DNA of 64,000 nt from Ignavibacteriota bacterium (GTDB lineage Bacteria; Bacteroidota; Ignavibacteria; SZUA-365), in NCBI GenBank assembly GCA_016218045.1, contig JACRFB010000045.1:1-64000 (forward strand). The letters are read 5' to 3'. Shown here one piece after another: positions 51,313 to 59,391 of the stretch (within the stretch, counting starts at the first letter, position 1; every line of letters begins with the position of its first letter). Under the pieces are notes generated by a model that did not search any database, had not been told where the DNA came from, and saw nothing but the letters and a program-made list of their open reading frames with translations. Position numbers and translations under genes: made by a program.

Positions 51313-53277
51313 ATGAAAAGGGCCATCTTTATCGTCATTGTGCTGATCGGGCATTGTGCTTCGGCACAAACACTCCTGGAATACAATGGTCGACCACGCT
51401 ATCCGGGCGGCTTGTTGTCGCTCAAAGCAGGCACGGGGTACACCAAGTACCTCGGAGAATTCACGGACGGACTCGTGGGCAGTCACTACGTTCTTGGAGC
51501 CGAATACTCGATACTCCCGGAGATTTCACTGGGAATAGGCGCTGACGCCGGTAGTGTGCAGTATGACCGACGATGGAGGCGCATGCTCGGGAACGTGTAC
51601 GAGTATCAGTTTGGCCAGGAGAACTACGTGCGGCGCAGCACCTGGTACTCCACCTTCACTCTCGAGGCACGGCTTCACTTCTTCCCCCGCCAGGTGGTCG
51701 ACGGGTATTTTCTGGTGGGTGGGGGTGTCACATTCTTTAATCCCGACGATTATGCACAGGAGCGGGTCGTGGCGCGGCCGCTGTCGGATTATCTCGGATC
51801 GATGACAATACCCGTGGGGCTGGGAGCGGACCTGTTCCTGACGCGATCACTCTCGCTCAACGCAGAATGGCGATTGAACTTTATGTTCAGCGACGATTTC
51901 GACGCCTTCAACACGAACCTCATCCGATCGCAGGCCATGGATCAGAACTCGGAGCAGCTCTCGGTCACCGATGAATCGAGCGACAGTTATTCCGTCCTGA
52001 CTTTCGGCATCAAGTACTTCCTCTTTGAAGACGGGGACATGGATGGCGACCTCATCCCGAACACGGAGGAGGAATCCATAGGCAGCAATCCGTACGACGC
52101 GGATACCGACGGGGACGGGCTCTCGGATTACGAGGAAGTACGCGTGCACCGGAGCAATCCACTGCTCAAGGACAGCGACCGCGACGGCCTGAACGATTAT
52201 GTCGAGGCGGTGAAATACCGCACCTCGCCCCTCGAAGCAGACACCGACAGCGACGGCCTGTCGGATGTGGAGGAAATTCAGACGCACAAGTCCGATGCTC
52301 TCGCCAAAGACACCGACGGCGACGGACTCACCGACGCCGAGGAGTTGTTCGCGCGCACCAACATGCGGGAGATCGATACGGATCGCGACAACCTGAACGA
52401 TTTTTCGGAACTCCGAAAACACGCCACCGATCCGTTGGTGCCCGATTCGGACGGGGATGGCCTTACCGATTACGACGAAGTGGTGACCTATCACACGGCC
52501 GCCCTGAATCCCGACAGTGATGGTGACGGTCTCACCGACTACGACGAGGTTGCCACTGCGCGCACGAATCCGCTGTTGACCGACAGCGACGGCGACGGAC
52601 TCGGCGACGGCGAGGAAGCACGTGTCACCGCCACCAGCCCCATCAGCCGCGACACCGACGGCGACGGGTATGCCGACAATGTCGACCGCTGTCCGCTTCT
52701 GGCGGAAACCTTCAACGGCAGTGACGACGCCGACGGATGCCCCGACGGCGCGAGTGGCGGCGGCTTTGCCGAAGCACCGCGTGTGCCGGCGCAGACTGTG
52801 CGTCAATCCGGCATGATGCTGCGCATCGACACACTCGTGATACGCGAGGGCGGACTCCTCACACTTTTCGGCGTGAATTTTGAGCCGGACCGCGACGTGA
52901 TCAGGCCCGAGTCCTTCCCCATTCTCGAGGAAAACGCGCGGCTCTTCGAGGCCTATCCCGATTTGACCGTCGAAATCCGCGGCCACACCGATTCCGATGG
53001 AAGCGAAGAACATAACGCCGATCTCTCGCTCCGCCGCGCGAAGGCCGTTCAGCGTGTCATGCAGGAACATGGCGTGCGGGCCGAGCGATTGACCGTGTCG
53101 GGATTGGGCGAGAGCCGCCCGGTGGCGTCGAATACCACGGCCTTCGGGAAGGCGCGCAACAGGCGCATCGAATTCTACATCGTCAAACGCGGAGAGTCGA
53201 AGGAGGTCGATACACGCCTGCTCACCGGCGAGCCGCGCCTGTTCGAGGAGGCGCCCGATATACCAAAGGAGGAATAG
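51313..53277 (+). CDS. OmpA family protein with thrombospondin type-3 repeats (first paralog)
   Basis: The 654-residue protein has a signal peptide (MKRAIFIVIVLIGHCASAQT). Residues about 20-230 form an eight-strand type barrel. Then come about ten TSP3-like calcium-binding repeats of the DTDGDGLTDYEE type (about 240-465), closing with YADNVDRCPLLAETF and DDADGCPDG. The OmpA C-terminal domain (about 530-640) has TVEIRGHTDSDGSEEHNADL and GKARNRRIEFYIV, which bind peptidoglycan. The protein probably ties the outer membrane to the wall. In this group such proteins can also serve the T9SS or motility. A second copy follows after a terminator. Confidence 0.93.
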   Translation: MKRAIFIVIVLIGHCASAQTLLEYNGRPRYPGGLLSLKAGTGYTKYLGEFTDGLVGSHYVLGAEYSILPEISLGIGADAGSVQYDRRWRRMLGNVYEYQFGQENYVRRSTWYSTFTLEARLHFFPRQVVDGYFLVGGGVTFFNPDDYAQERVVARPLSDYLGSMTIPVGLGADLFLTRSLSLNAEWRLNFMFSDDFDAFNTNLIRSQAMDQNSEQLSVTDESSDSYSVLTFGIKYFLFEDGDMDGDLIPNTEEESIGSNPYDADTDGDGLSDYEEVRVHRSNPLLKDSDRDGLNDYVEAVKYRTSPLEADTDSDGLSDVEEIQTHKSDALAKDTDGDGLTDAEELFARTNMREIDTDRDNLNDFSELRKHATDPLVPDSDGDGLTDYDEVVTYHTAALNPDSDGDGLTDYDEVATARTNPLLTDSDGDGLGDGEEARVTATSPISRDTDGDGYADNVDRCPLLAETFNGSDDADGCPDGASGGGFAEAPRVPAQTVRQSGMMLRIDTLVIREGGLLTLFGVNFEPDRDVIRPESFPILEENARLFEAYPDLTVEIRGHTDSDGSEEHNADLSLRRAKAVQRVMQEHGVRAERLTVSGLGESRPVASNTTAFGKARNRRIEFYIVKRGESKEVDTRLLTGEPRLFEEAPDIPKEE

Positions 53278-53318
53278 GGCTCGCGGCGCGTGATACCGCA
53301 AAACCGATCGAAGATAGA

Positions 53319-53349
53319 CGCGGGATCGTGCAAACGATCCCGCGTTTTT
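53319..53349 (+). terminator. perfect rho-independent terminator between the OmpA paralogs
   Basis: An 11-bp perfect stem (53319-53329 with 53334-53344) closes a GCAA tetraloop and is followed by TTTTT. It lies 42 bp after the first paralog. A TATAAT at 53361-53366 just after it may serve the second paralog, though no matching -35 box is clear. Confidence 0.92.
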
Positions 53350-53398
53350 GTATTTTGAGATATAATACACAGAAGAACACGTATTTTGGGAAGGCGGA

Positions 53399-55363
53399 AT
53401 GAAAGGCCTGTGCCTTGTAGTTGGTATTTTTATCACCGGGATCGTTGCTCACGCACAAACGGCGCTGGAGTATCCGGGAAGGCCCAGATATCCCGACGGG
53501 CTGCTTTCCTTATCCGCGGGCTACGGGCTTTCCAAATACAGCGGCGATTTTTCGGACGGACTCGTCGATCGTGCGGCCGTTTTCCGCGGGGCTTTCGCGG
53601 TGCTGCCGGAACTCTCGGTCGGATTGGGCGCACAGGTCGGATCCCTGTCCTACACGCGGCGAAGCCGCAGGAACATGGAGGCCACATACGCGTATCAGTT
53701 CGGCACGGAGAACCTGATACGGCGCAGTTCCTCCTTCAGCGGTTTCCATGTGCTGCTGCAGTTCAACCTCTTCCCGCGCGGGTATCTGAACGGATACGTG
53801 CAGACGGGAGGCGGGGTCAGCTTCTACAAACCCGACGATTACGCGCAGGAACGCGTACGGCACCGCCCGAAAAAGGAAACGTTTGCGGCGTTGTCGATTC
53901 CCGCCGGATTCGGTGTGGACGTCTTTGTGTTCCGCAACATCGCGGCCAATCTCGAGTTCAGCTACCACTTCCTGTTCGACGATAATCTCGACGCCTTCTC
54001 GCCGGATGAGCTGCGCGACGCGCATCTGCGCGAGGTGGGCACGCAGCTCGGCGCTGCCGAGGAGTCCGAAGGAAATGACGGATATTTCACCTTGACACTC
54101 GGCGCAAAAGTCTTCCTCTTCGAAAACGACGACATCGACGGCGATCACCTCGTGAACGTCGAGGAGGAACGGCGGGGGACGAATCCGTACGATTCCGACA
54201 CCGACGGCGACGGATTGACCGACTACGACGAGATCCTGAAACACGCCACGAATCCGCTCGACAAGGACAGCGACGGTGACGGACTCACGGACTATGTCGA
54301 AGTCGTAAAATATCGGACATCCGCATCCGAAAAAGATTCCGACGCCGACGGCGTCGAGGATGCCGAGGAAGTGCAGACGCTGCTCACCAATCCTCTCAAC
54401 CGCGACAGCGACAGCGACAGTCTGAGCGACGGCAGGGAAGTGCTGCTGGCGACCAATCCGAATCTGCTCGACAGCGACCGCGACGGACTCGACGACTTCA
54501 CCGAGGTGGAGCGCGCGCACACCGATCCGAAACTGCCCGACACCGACGGCGACGGGCTGCCCGACTTCGTCGAATACCGCGCGCATCACACGGATCCCCT
54601 GCGCCCGGATACCGATAACGACCTTCTGAACGACTTCGACGAAATCGTCAAACACCATACGAATCCGCTCGCGCCCGACACCGACGGCGACACGCTCGAC
54701 GACTTCCAGGAAATCGCGTCGCGAAACACCGATCCGCTCAAGCGCGACACCGATGGTGACGGCATGACCGACGAGCGCGACGTGTGTCCGCGCGATCCCG
54801 AGACCTACAACGGTTTCCAGGACACCGACGGCTGTCCTGACACGGGTCCGAAGGACGCGAATCTCGCGCTCTCGTCAGGGCCCGGGGCACGGACACCTGA
54901 ACGGGTGATCCGCGCGAGGTCGGCATCGGACACGATCCGTATCACCGAAGGGCAGATCATCACCCTCTTCGGCGTCAACTTCGAAGTGGACAAGGATATC
55001 ATCCGTCCCGAATCGTATCCCATCCTCGAGGAGAATGCAAAACTCTTCACCGTGTTCCCGGAACTCGAGGTCGAGATCCGCGGGCATACCGATTCCGACG
55101 CCAGCGACGAATACAATCTCGATCTGTCCGACCGGCGCTCCATCTCGGTGAAGAATTTCCTCACCCGCCTCGGCGTCGATCCGTCGCGCATGCGCACACG
55201 CGGCTTCGGCGAGAGTTTGCCGCTCGTGCCCAACACCGACGCGTTCGGCAAGGCGCGCAACAGGCGTATCGAGTTTTACATACTGAGGTCGGGTCCGCGA
55301 TCCCCCGACGCCGAGCGTCTGGTGCCCATCGATACAACACGCCAGATCAGCACGCCGCGATAA
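53399..55363 (+). CDS. OmpA family protein with thrombospondin type-3 repeats (second paralog)
   Basis: This is the tandem paralog of the preceding gene, with exactly the same length (654 residues). The signal peptide is KGLCLVVGIFITGIVAHAQT. The barrel starts ALEYPGRPRYPDGLLSLSAG, close to the first copy. TSP3 repeats (DSDTDGDGLTDYDEILKHAT and others) run from about 245 to 470, followed by DVCPRDPETYNGFQDTDGCP. The OmpA domain has EVEIRGHTDSDASDEYNLDL, FGESLPLVPNTDAFGKARNR and RRIEFYIL. The copies differ through most of their length, so the duplication is not recent. A TATAAT stands about 33 bp upstream of ATG 53399. Confidence 0.94.
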   Translation: MKGLCLVVGIFITGIVAHAQTALEYPGRPRYPDGLLSLSAGYGLSKYSGDFSDGLVDRAAVFRGAFAVLPELSVGLGAQVGSLSYTRRSRRNMEATYAYQFGTENLIRRSSSFSGFHVLLQFNLFPRGYLNGYVQTGGGVSFYKPDDYAQERVRHRPKKETFAALSIPAGFGVDVFVFRNIAANLEFSYHFLFDDNLDAFSPDELRDAHLREVGTQLGAAEESEGNDGYFTLTLGAKVFLFENDDIDGDHLVNVEEERRGTNPYDSDTDGDGLTDYDEILKHATNPLDKDSDGDGLTDYVEVVKYRTSASEKDSDADGVEDAEEVQTLLTNPLNRDSDSDSLSDGREVLLATNPNLLDSDRDGLDDFTEVERAHTDPKLPDTDGDGLPDFVEYRAHHTDPLRPDTDNDLLNDFDEIVKHHTNPLAPDTDGDTLDDFQEIASRNTDPLKRDTDGDGMTDERDVCPRDPETYNGFQDTDGCPDTGPKDANLALSSGPGARTPERVIRARSASDTIRITEGQIITLFGVNFEVDKDIIRPESYPILEENAKLFTVFPELEVEIRGHTDSDASDEYNLDLSDRRSISVKNFLTRLGVDPSRMRTRGFGESLPLVPNTDAFGKARNRRIEFYILRSGPRSPDAERLVPIDTTRQISTPR

Positions 55364-55515
55364 ATCCCGCGCACCGAGGTTGTGAGTCTCATCTCACCGG
55401 AGGCGGGAATATCAGGGCCGGGAACCGTATTCCGTGTTGATCCGTGTGCTCAGCGGGACAATTTTTACGCACCCCACGGGCTCCGGCAATCCGCCAAGTC
55501 CCCATGTAAAACGGT

Positions 55516-55557
55516 AACGCGCGCGCCCGCCACCCCCCGGGGAGGCGCGCGCGTTTT
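55516..55557. terminator. long GC-rich hairpin between convergent genes, probable bidirectional terminator
   Basis: A perfect 12-bp stem (55516-55527 with 55544-55555) with a 16-nt loop ends in TTTT on the plus strand, serving the second OmpA gene. On the minus strand it follows the stop of the 55556-57391 gene immediately and is followed by TACCGTTTTAC. Confidence 0.65.
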
Positions 55558-57391
55558 AATGGACCATGAAGCGGCTCTGCGCAGAACCGCTGTTCGTCAT
55601 GGCCTCGATAAAGTACACGCCCGGACGCATCGCCGCGCGTTCCAGCGGGAAGAGATGCGAGCCCGCGGTCAAAACGGCGTTGTCGAGCAGGACGGCGACA
55701 AGCCGTCCGTTCGTGTCGTATATCGTGAGTGTCACGGTCGCATCCGATACAAGCAGCACACGAACCGTCGCGTTGCCGCGCAGGACCGTGGGTGTGACAT
55801 CCACCGCGTTGCCGGCGCTCGGCTTTGCAGCCACGGTCACAATGGGTGAGTAGTGCGCCGATCCGTCGCGGTCGATCTGGCGCAGACGGTAGCGCAGATC
55901 CAGGGCCCGCAACGAGAAGGGGAGCATCTCGACAAACGTGTACGAACGCGGGGAATTCGACGTGCCCGCCGCCTCGACGTTTCCGATCGCCGTCCAGTCC
56001 ATCGCCGTGTTTGCGATCCGCTGCACCTCGAAGCCCAGACTGTTGCTCTCGGTGGCGGTGCGCCACGAGAGGTACACGGCATCGTTGCGGCGCTGCGCCG
56101 AGAAGGCGACAAGCTCGACGGGCAGCGGGGCCTCGAAGAAGAACTGGTTGCTCTTCCACGATCCCGCCACCGCGCTGGTGGTGGCATCAAAACGGAAGTA
56201 GCCGAGTGACTGGCTGTACACGCGCAGTCCGGAATACACGGCGTACGCGTCGAGGTCGAGTGTCACCGTCAGTAGACCCGTGGCATAGGACGCGGGATCG
56301 TAGGGGTTGAGTGTTTCGGCCGGATCGAGCGTCAGTGTGACCGTGGCACCGGGGATGTACACGGGATTCTCCCACACATCACGCAACTGCAGCATCGGCT
56401 GTATGGCAAGCGGCTGCCACATGTAATAATCGCCGGCGGGCTGTCGCGTCCACGTAAGGTGGTCGGGACCGCAGGCGGCGATGGTAAAGGCGTTTGTGAC
56501 CGCCGTCGCGTAGCCCGTGGCCGCTCCCTCCAGCAGGTACACGCCGGTCTCCCGGATGTGGCGTCCCTCGAGAATCGCGACACCGTTCTCGAAGCCGGCG
56601 CCGACATCGATGAGTGTGTCGACAAAGCCGTTGCCCGGTGTCGGATCAGCGGTGAACGTCACGGGCAGTGAGGCGGGAAGGCCCACGGTGGTCGGATTAC
56701 CCGCGCAGTCGACGGTCTTGAGCACGGGTTCGAAGTCGTCACATGCGGTGCGATCCTCGATGGGCGACATAAACGCGAGGTAGCCGCCGCTGCCGAAATC
56801 GCCCGGCGTGATTGTGAGAGACCCGAAGCTCGTGGTGTTTTCGACGATGCCGTTCAACACACCCGTGCCGGGATTGGTGGAAAGGCGCAGCATGTGCCGC
56901 GTCGAGCCGCCCGCGGAAATCACTCCCGTCGTCGGCCGCGCCTCGATGTTGCAGAAATAGATGTCGTCGGACTTGTTCGTGTTGGTGTTCGAGCTGAACG
57001 TCAGCACGATGGCCGTGGTTGTGACAACAAGGGCGCTGCTCATCGGAAGATTGATGTCGCCGGAATTGTCGAGATACACATACGACGGCTTTGCGACATT
57101 CGAACGGAACTCCCATCCCTGCGGCGCACTGATGATCAGTGTCACATCATTCTGATCGGCCGGGATGTCGTACTTGTTGGTCTCCGACAGCACAAAGGAA
57201 ATGTAATTGCCCGCGGGCGGGACGTACGCGCGGTTCCCCGTGGGGACAATGGGCGCGTGTAATTCCGACCAGGTTCCGTTGCACCCGTAGGTCGCCGGAA
57301 CAGTGAGCGATCCCGGATACACAATACACTCCTGGGCGGATGCGGCTATCGTCCATATATAAAACAGGCAGATACCAATCGTGGCTCTCAT
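55556..57391 (-). CDS. secreted protein with T9SS type-A sorting domain
   Basis: The 611-residue protein has a signal peptide (RATIGICLFYIWTIAASAQE). The body is a series of beta-rich segments (about 25-450) that I cannot assign, with Ig-like features such as IPGATVTLTLDPAETLNP. A recurrent Fn3-like module follows (LPVELVAFSAQRRNDAVYLS, then SWRTATESNSLGFEVQRIAN), the same cassette as in the 15876-17090 protein. The last 85 residues are a sorting domain with LTIYDTNGRLVAVLLDN and MRPGVYFIEAMTNSG. The protein should be a surface or released cargo of T9SS. A GGAGT site precedes ATG 57391. Confidence 0.86.
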   Translation of the reverse strand: MRATIGICLFYIWTIAASAQECIVYPGSLTVPATYGCNGTWSELHAPIVPTGNRAYVPPAGNYISFVLSETNKYDIPADQNDVTLIISAPQGWEFRSNVAKPSYVYLDNSGDINLPMSSALVVTTTAIVLTFSSNTNTNKSDDIYFCNIEARPTTGVISAGGSTRHMLRLSTNPGTGVLNGIVENTTSFGSLTITPGDFGSGGYLAFMSPIEDRTACDDFEPVLKTVDCAGNPTTVGLPASLPVTFTADPTPGNGFVDTLIDVGAGFENGVAILEGRHIRETGVYLLEGAATGYATAVTNAFTIAACGPDHLTWTRQPAGDYYMWQPLAIQPMLQLRDVWENPVYIPGATVTLTLDPAETLNPYDPASYATGLLTVTLDLDAYAVYSGLRVYSQSLGYFRFDATTSAVAGSWKSNQFFFEAPLPVELVAFSAQRRNDAVYLSWRTATESNSLGFEVQRIANTAMDWTAIGNVEAAGTSNSPRSYTFVEMLPFSLRALDLRYRLRQIDRDGSAHYSPIVTVAAKPSAGNAVDVTPTVLRGNATVRVLLVSDATVTLTIYDTNGRLVAVLLDNAVLTAGSHLFPLERAAMRPGVYFIEAMTNSGSAQSRFMVH

Positions 57392-57788
57392 GATGTACTC
57401 CGTGACGCTGTGAACGGGACGGGCAATAGTTCACCGTCGCGCGGCGCGAGCCGCGTGGTGTTCCCGCCGCGACGGGCGGGAGGCATGACATTGCAGACCG
57501 AGGGTTGTGGGCACTCCGCAATCACGAACATTGCACGGCACATGTGCTGGGCGGGAGCAGACACACGCAAGCGCCCCCCCATTGGGAGCTTACGTACGTC
57601 GTGAGTGCAGTATTGGGATTGCGAGCACGAAGAATATATGGTGGTGAAATTGAAAAAGCAAGGAAAAAATCGTCGCAGTACTTTTTTCTGTTTTTTTGTG
57701 CGCAGCGGGACGCACTTTGGGACCTTCGCCGAGCCCGCCGCCGTACATTGGCGTTTGTCGCTGAGGCGCGGCGCCCTATTTTTCGGCA
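57392..57788. other. 397-bp divergent intergenic region with no credible gene
   Basis: The left half is GC-rich with short inverted repeats near 57435-57480. The right half is locally AT-rich, with A and T runs around 57640-57700. A TACATT element at 57744 precedes the downstream gene by about 45 bp, but no matching upstream element is found. Short reading frames here look like chance. Confidence 0.5.
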
Positions 57789-59036
57789 ATGGAATACAAC
57801 GGCAGGGCGGAGGTGATTGTGGTCGGCGCGGGGGCCGCCGGACTGTTGGCCGCGATCTTTGCGGCCGAAGCGGGCGCGGACACACTGCTCGTAGAACGCA
57901 CCTCACAGGGAGGGAAAAAGATTCTCGCCAGCGGCGGCGGGCGCTGCAACATACTGCCGTCTGTCGCCGATGCGGCCGGCTTTACCACCGACTCCTCCAA
58001 AAACACGCTGCGCAACATACTGCTCTCGTTTCCGCTCGACGCGCAGCGGCGCTTCTTCGAGGAAACCGCGCGATTGCCGCTTGTGCTCGAGGAGGAGAGC
58101 GGCAAATACTTCCCGGCATCACATCGCGCGCGCGACGTGCGCGACGTATTGCGCCGTCTGGCGGCGGAGAAGGGTGTCTCTTTTCTCGGCGACACACGTG
58201 TCACAGATCTGCGCCGCGAGGGTGATTTGTGGCTCCTCGCGGTCGACAGCCGTCCCGATCCGCTGCGGGCACGCGCCGTGGTGCTGGCCACGGGCGGACT
58301 CTCCGTGCCCTCCACGGGGAGCGACGGATTCATTTTCCCCATCGCGCGGCGCCTCGGACTCGCCTGTATCGATCCCTATCCCGCGCTCACGCCGCTGTAC
58401 GATGCGAGGCAGACGTTTGCCTCGCTCTCGGGCCTCACCATACTCGCGACCGTCTCCGCCACAAGGGGCGCGCACACGGCCCGCGCCACGGGCGGCTTCT
58501 TGTTTACACACCGCGGGTACTCCGGTCCGGCCGTGCTCGACGTGTCGCATGTGGTGGCGCGCGCGCGGCGCGCGGAGATGGAGACAGCGGCCGTGACCGT
58601 GTCGTGGCTCGGCAGGGACGAGGCCGGATGGAGCGGACTGTTCGAGACCGAACCCTCGCGCACCCTGCTCGGCGTCTTCGAGCGCGCGCTGCCCGCGCGG
58701 CTGGCCGCGGCGCTGCTGAATATCGGACGACTCGATCCGAAAAAGCGGCTCGCGCATCTCACGCGTGCCGAGAGGGCGTCGGCCCTGGCGCTGCTTGCCG
58801 CGTGTCCGTTACCCGTGAGCGGCACCGGCGGCTACGCGGTGGCCGAAGTGACCGGCGGCGGTGTGGCCCTCGGCGAGGTCGCGCCCAAAACCCTGCAATG
58901 CCGCGCCGTGCCCGGACTCTTCCTCTGCGGCGAATTGCTCGACGCCTTCGGCCCTATCGGCGGCCACAACTTCCAGTGGGCCTGGTCCACCGGCCGCGCC
59001 GCGGGTCTGGGTGCGGCGGGGCTGGTGCGGGGGTAG
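57789..59036 (+). CDS. FAD-dependent oxidoreductase, HI0933/YhiN (BaiN-like) family
   Basis: The 415-residue flavoprotein starts with the dinucleotide motif VIVVGAGAAGLLAAIFAAEA. The family-specific QGGKKILASGGGRCNI follows, then AVVLATGGLSVPSTGSDGF, THRGYSGPAVLDVSHV and the C-terminal FLCGELLDAFGPIGGHNFQ with WAWSTGRAAG. The family has been linked to reductive metabolism (BaiN in bile acid conversion), but most members are uncharacterised. Length is typical. It ends directly before the hipBA operators. Confidence 0.93.
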   Translation: MEYNGRAEVIVVGAGAAGLLAAIFAAEAGADTLLVERTSQGGKKILASGGGRCNILPSVADAAGFTTDSSKNTLRNILLSFPLDAQRRFFEETARLPLVLEEESGKYFPASHRARDVRDVLRRLAAEKGVSFLGDTRVTDLRREGDLWLLAVDSRPDPLRARAVVLATGGLSVPSTGSDGFIFPIARRLGLACIDPYPALTPLYDARQTFASLSGLTILATVSATRGAHTARATGGFLFTHRGYSGPAVLDVSHVVARARRAEMETAAVTVSWLGRDEAGWSGLFETEPSRTLLGVFERALPARLAAALLNIGRLDPKKRLAHLTRAERASALALLAACPLPVSGTGGYAVAEVTGGGVALGEVAPKTLQCRAVPGLFLCGELLDAFGPIGGHNFQWAWSTGRAAGLGAAGLVRG

Positions 59037-59042
59037 GGGGGG

Positions 59043-59114
59043 CATCCCTCGTGAGGGATAATTGACAAATATCCCTCATAGGGGATATTGCGGGTTTATC
59101 CCCTGCGGGGTATA
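59043..59114 (+). promoter_or_regulatory. three HipB-type operators with 27-bp phasing over the hipBA promoter
   Basis: The E. coli HipB site is TATCC-N8-GGATA. Here CATCC-N8-GGATA (59043-59060), TATCC-N8-GGATA (59070-59087, perfect) and TATCC-N8-GTATA (59097-59114) follow one another with centres exactly 27 bp apart. A consensus -35 TTGACA (59062-59067) lies between the first and second sites. A GATATT -10 (59084-59089, 16-bp spacer) overlaps the second site. Binding of HipB should therefore block the polymerase. Confidence 0.85.
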
Positions 59115-59145
59115 TTTCGGGTGAATCAAACAGCCGGAGATACTC

Positions 59146-59388
59146 ATGCAGCAGTTTATTGCCACACCCGCGCAACTGGGAAGCGTGTTACGCGGATATC
59201 GCAGGGCGCGGGGGTTGACACAGGAGCGCGCCGCCTCGAAAGTAGGCATGCGTGCAAAGACCGTTTCCGCCATCGAAGGGGGGCAGGGAGCGGGTTCGAG
59301 TATCGAGACGCTGTTCAAACTCCTGTCGGCCCTTGATTTGGAACTGGTCATTCTGCCGAAGGGTGCACCCGCGGCCCCGGAGTGGTAA
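59146..59388 (+). CDS. hipB: HipB-like antitoxin and transcriptional repressor (XRE/HTH_3)
   Basis: The 80-residue protein is nearly all one Cro/C1-type helix-turn-helix: QLGSVLRGYRRARGLTQERA, ASKVGMRAKTVSAIEGGQ. It ends with a strand that pairs in HipB dimers (LDLELVILPKG). HipB neutralises HipA and, with it, represses the operon through TATCC-N8-GGATA operators, three of which lie 32-103 bp upstream. A GGAG site precedes ATG 59146. hipA follows after 3 bp, so the pair is co-translated. Confidence 0.93.
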   Translation: MQQFIATPAQLGSVLRGYRRARGLTQERAASKVGMRAKTVSAIEGGQGAGSSIETLFKLLSALDLELVILPKGAPAAPEW

Positions 59389-59391
59389 GCG

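Noticed and set aside
57505-58225. Plus-strand frames starting in the intergenic region before the flavoprotein
   Set aside because: They run out of frame into the HI0933-family gene and lack conserved motifs.
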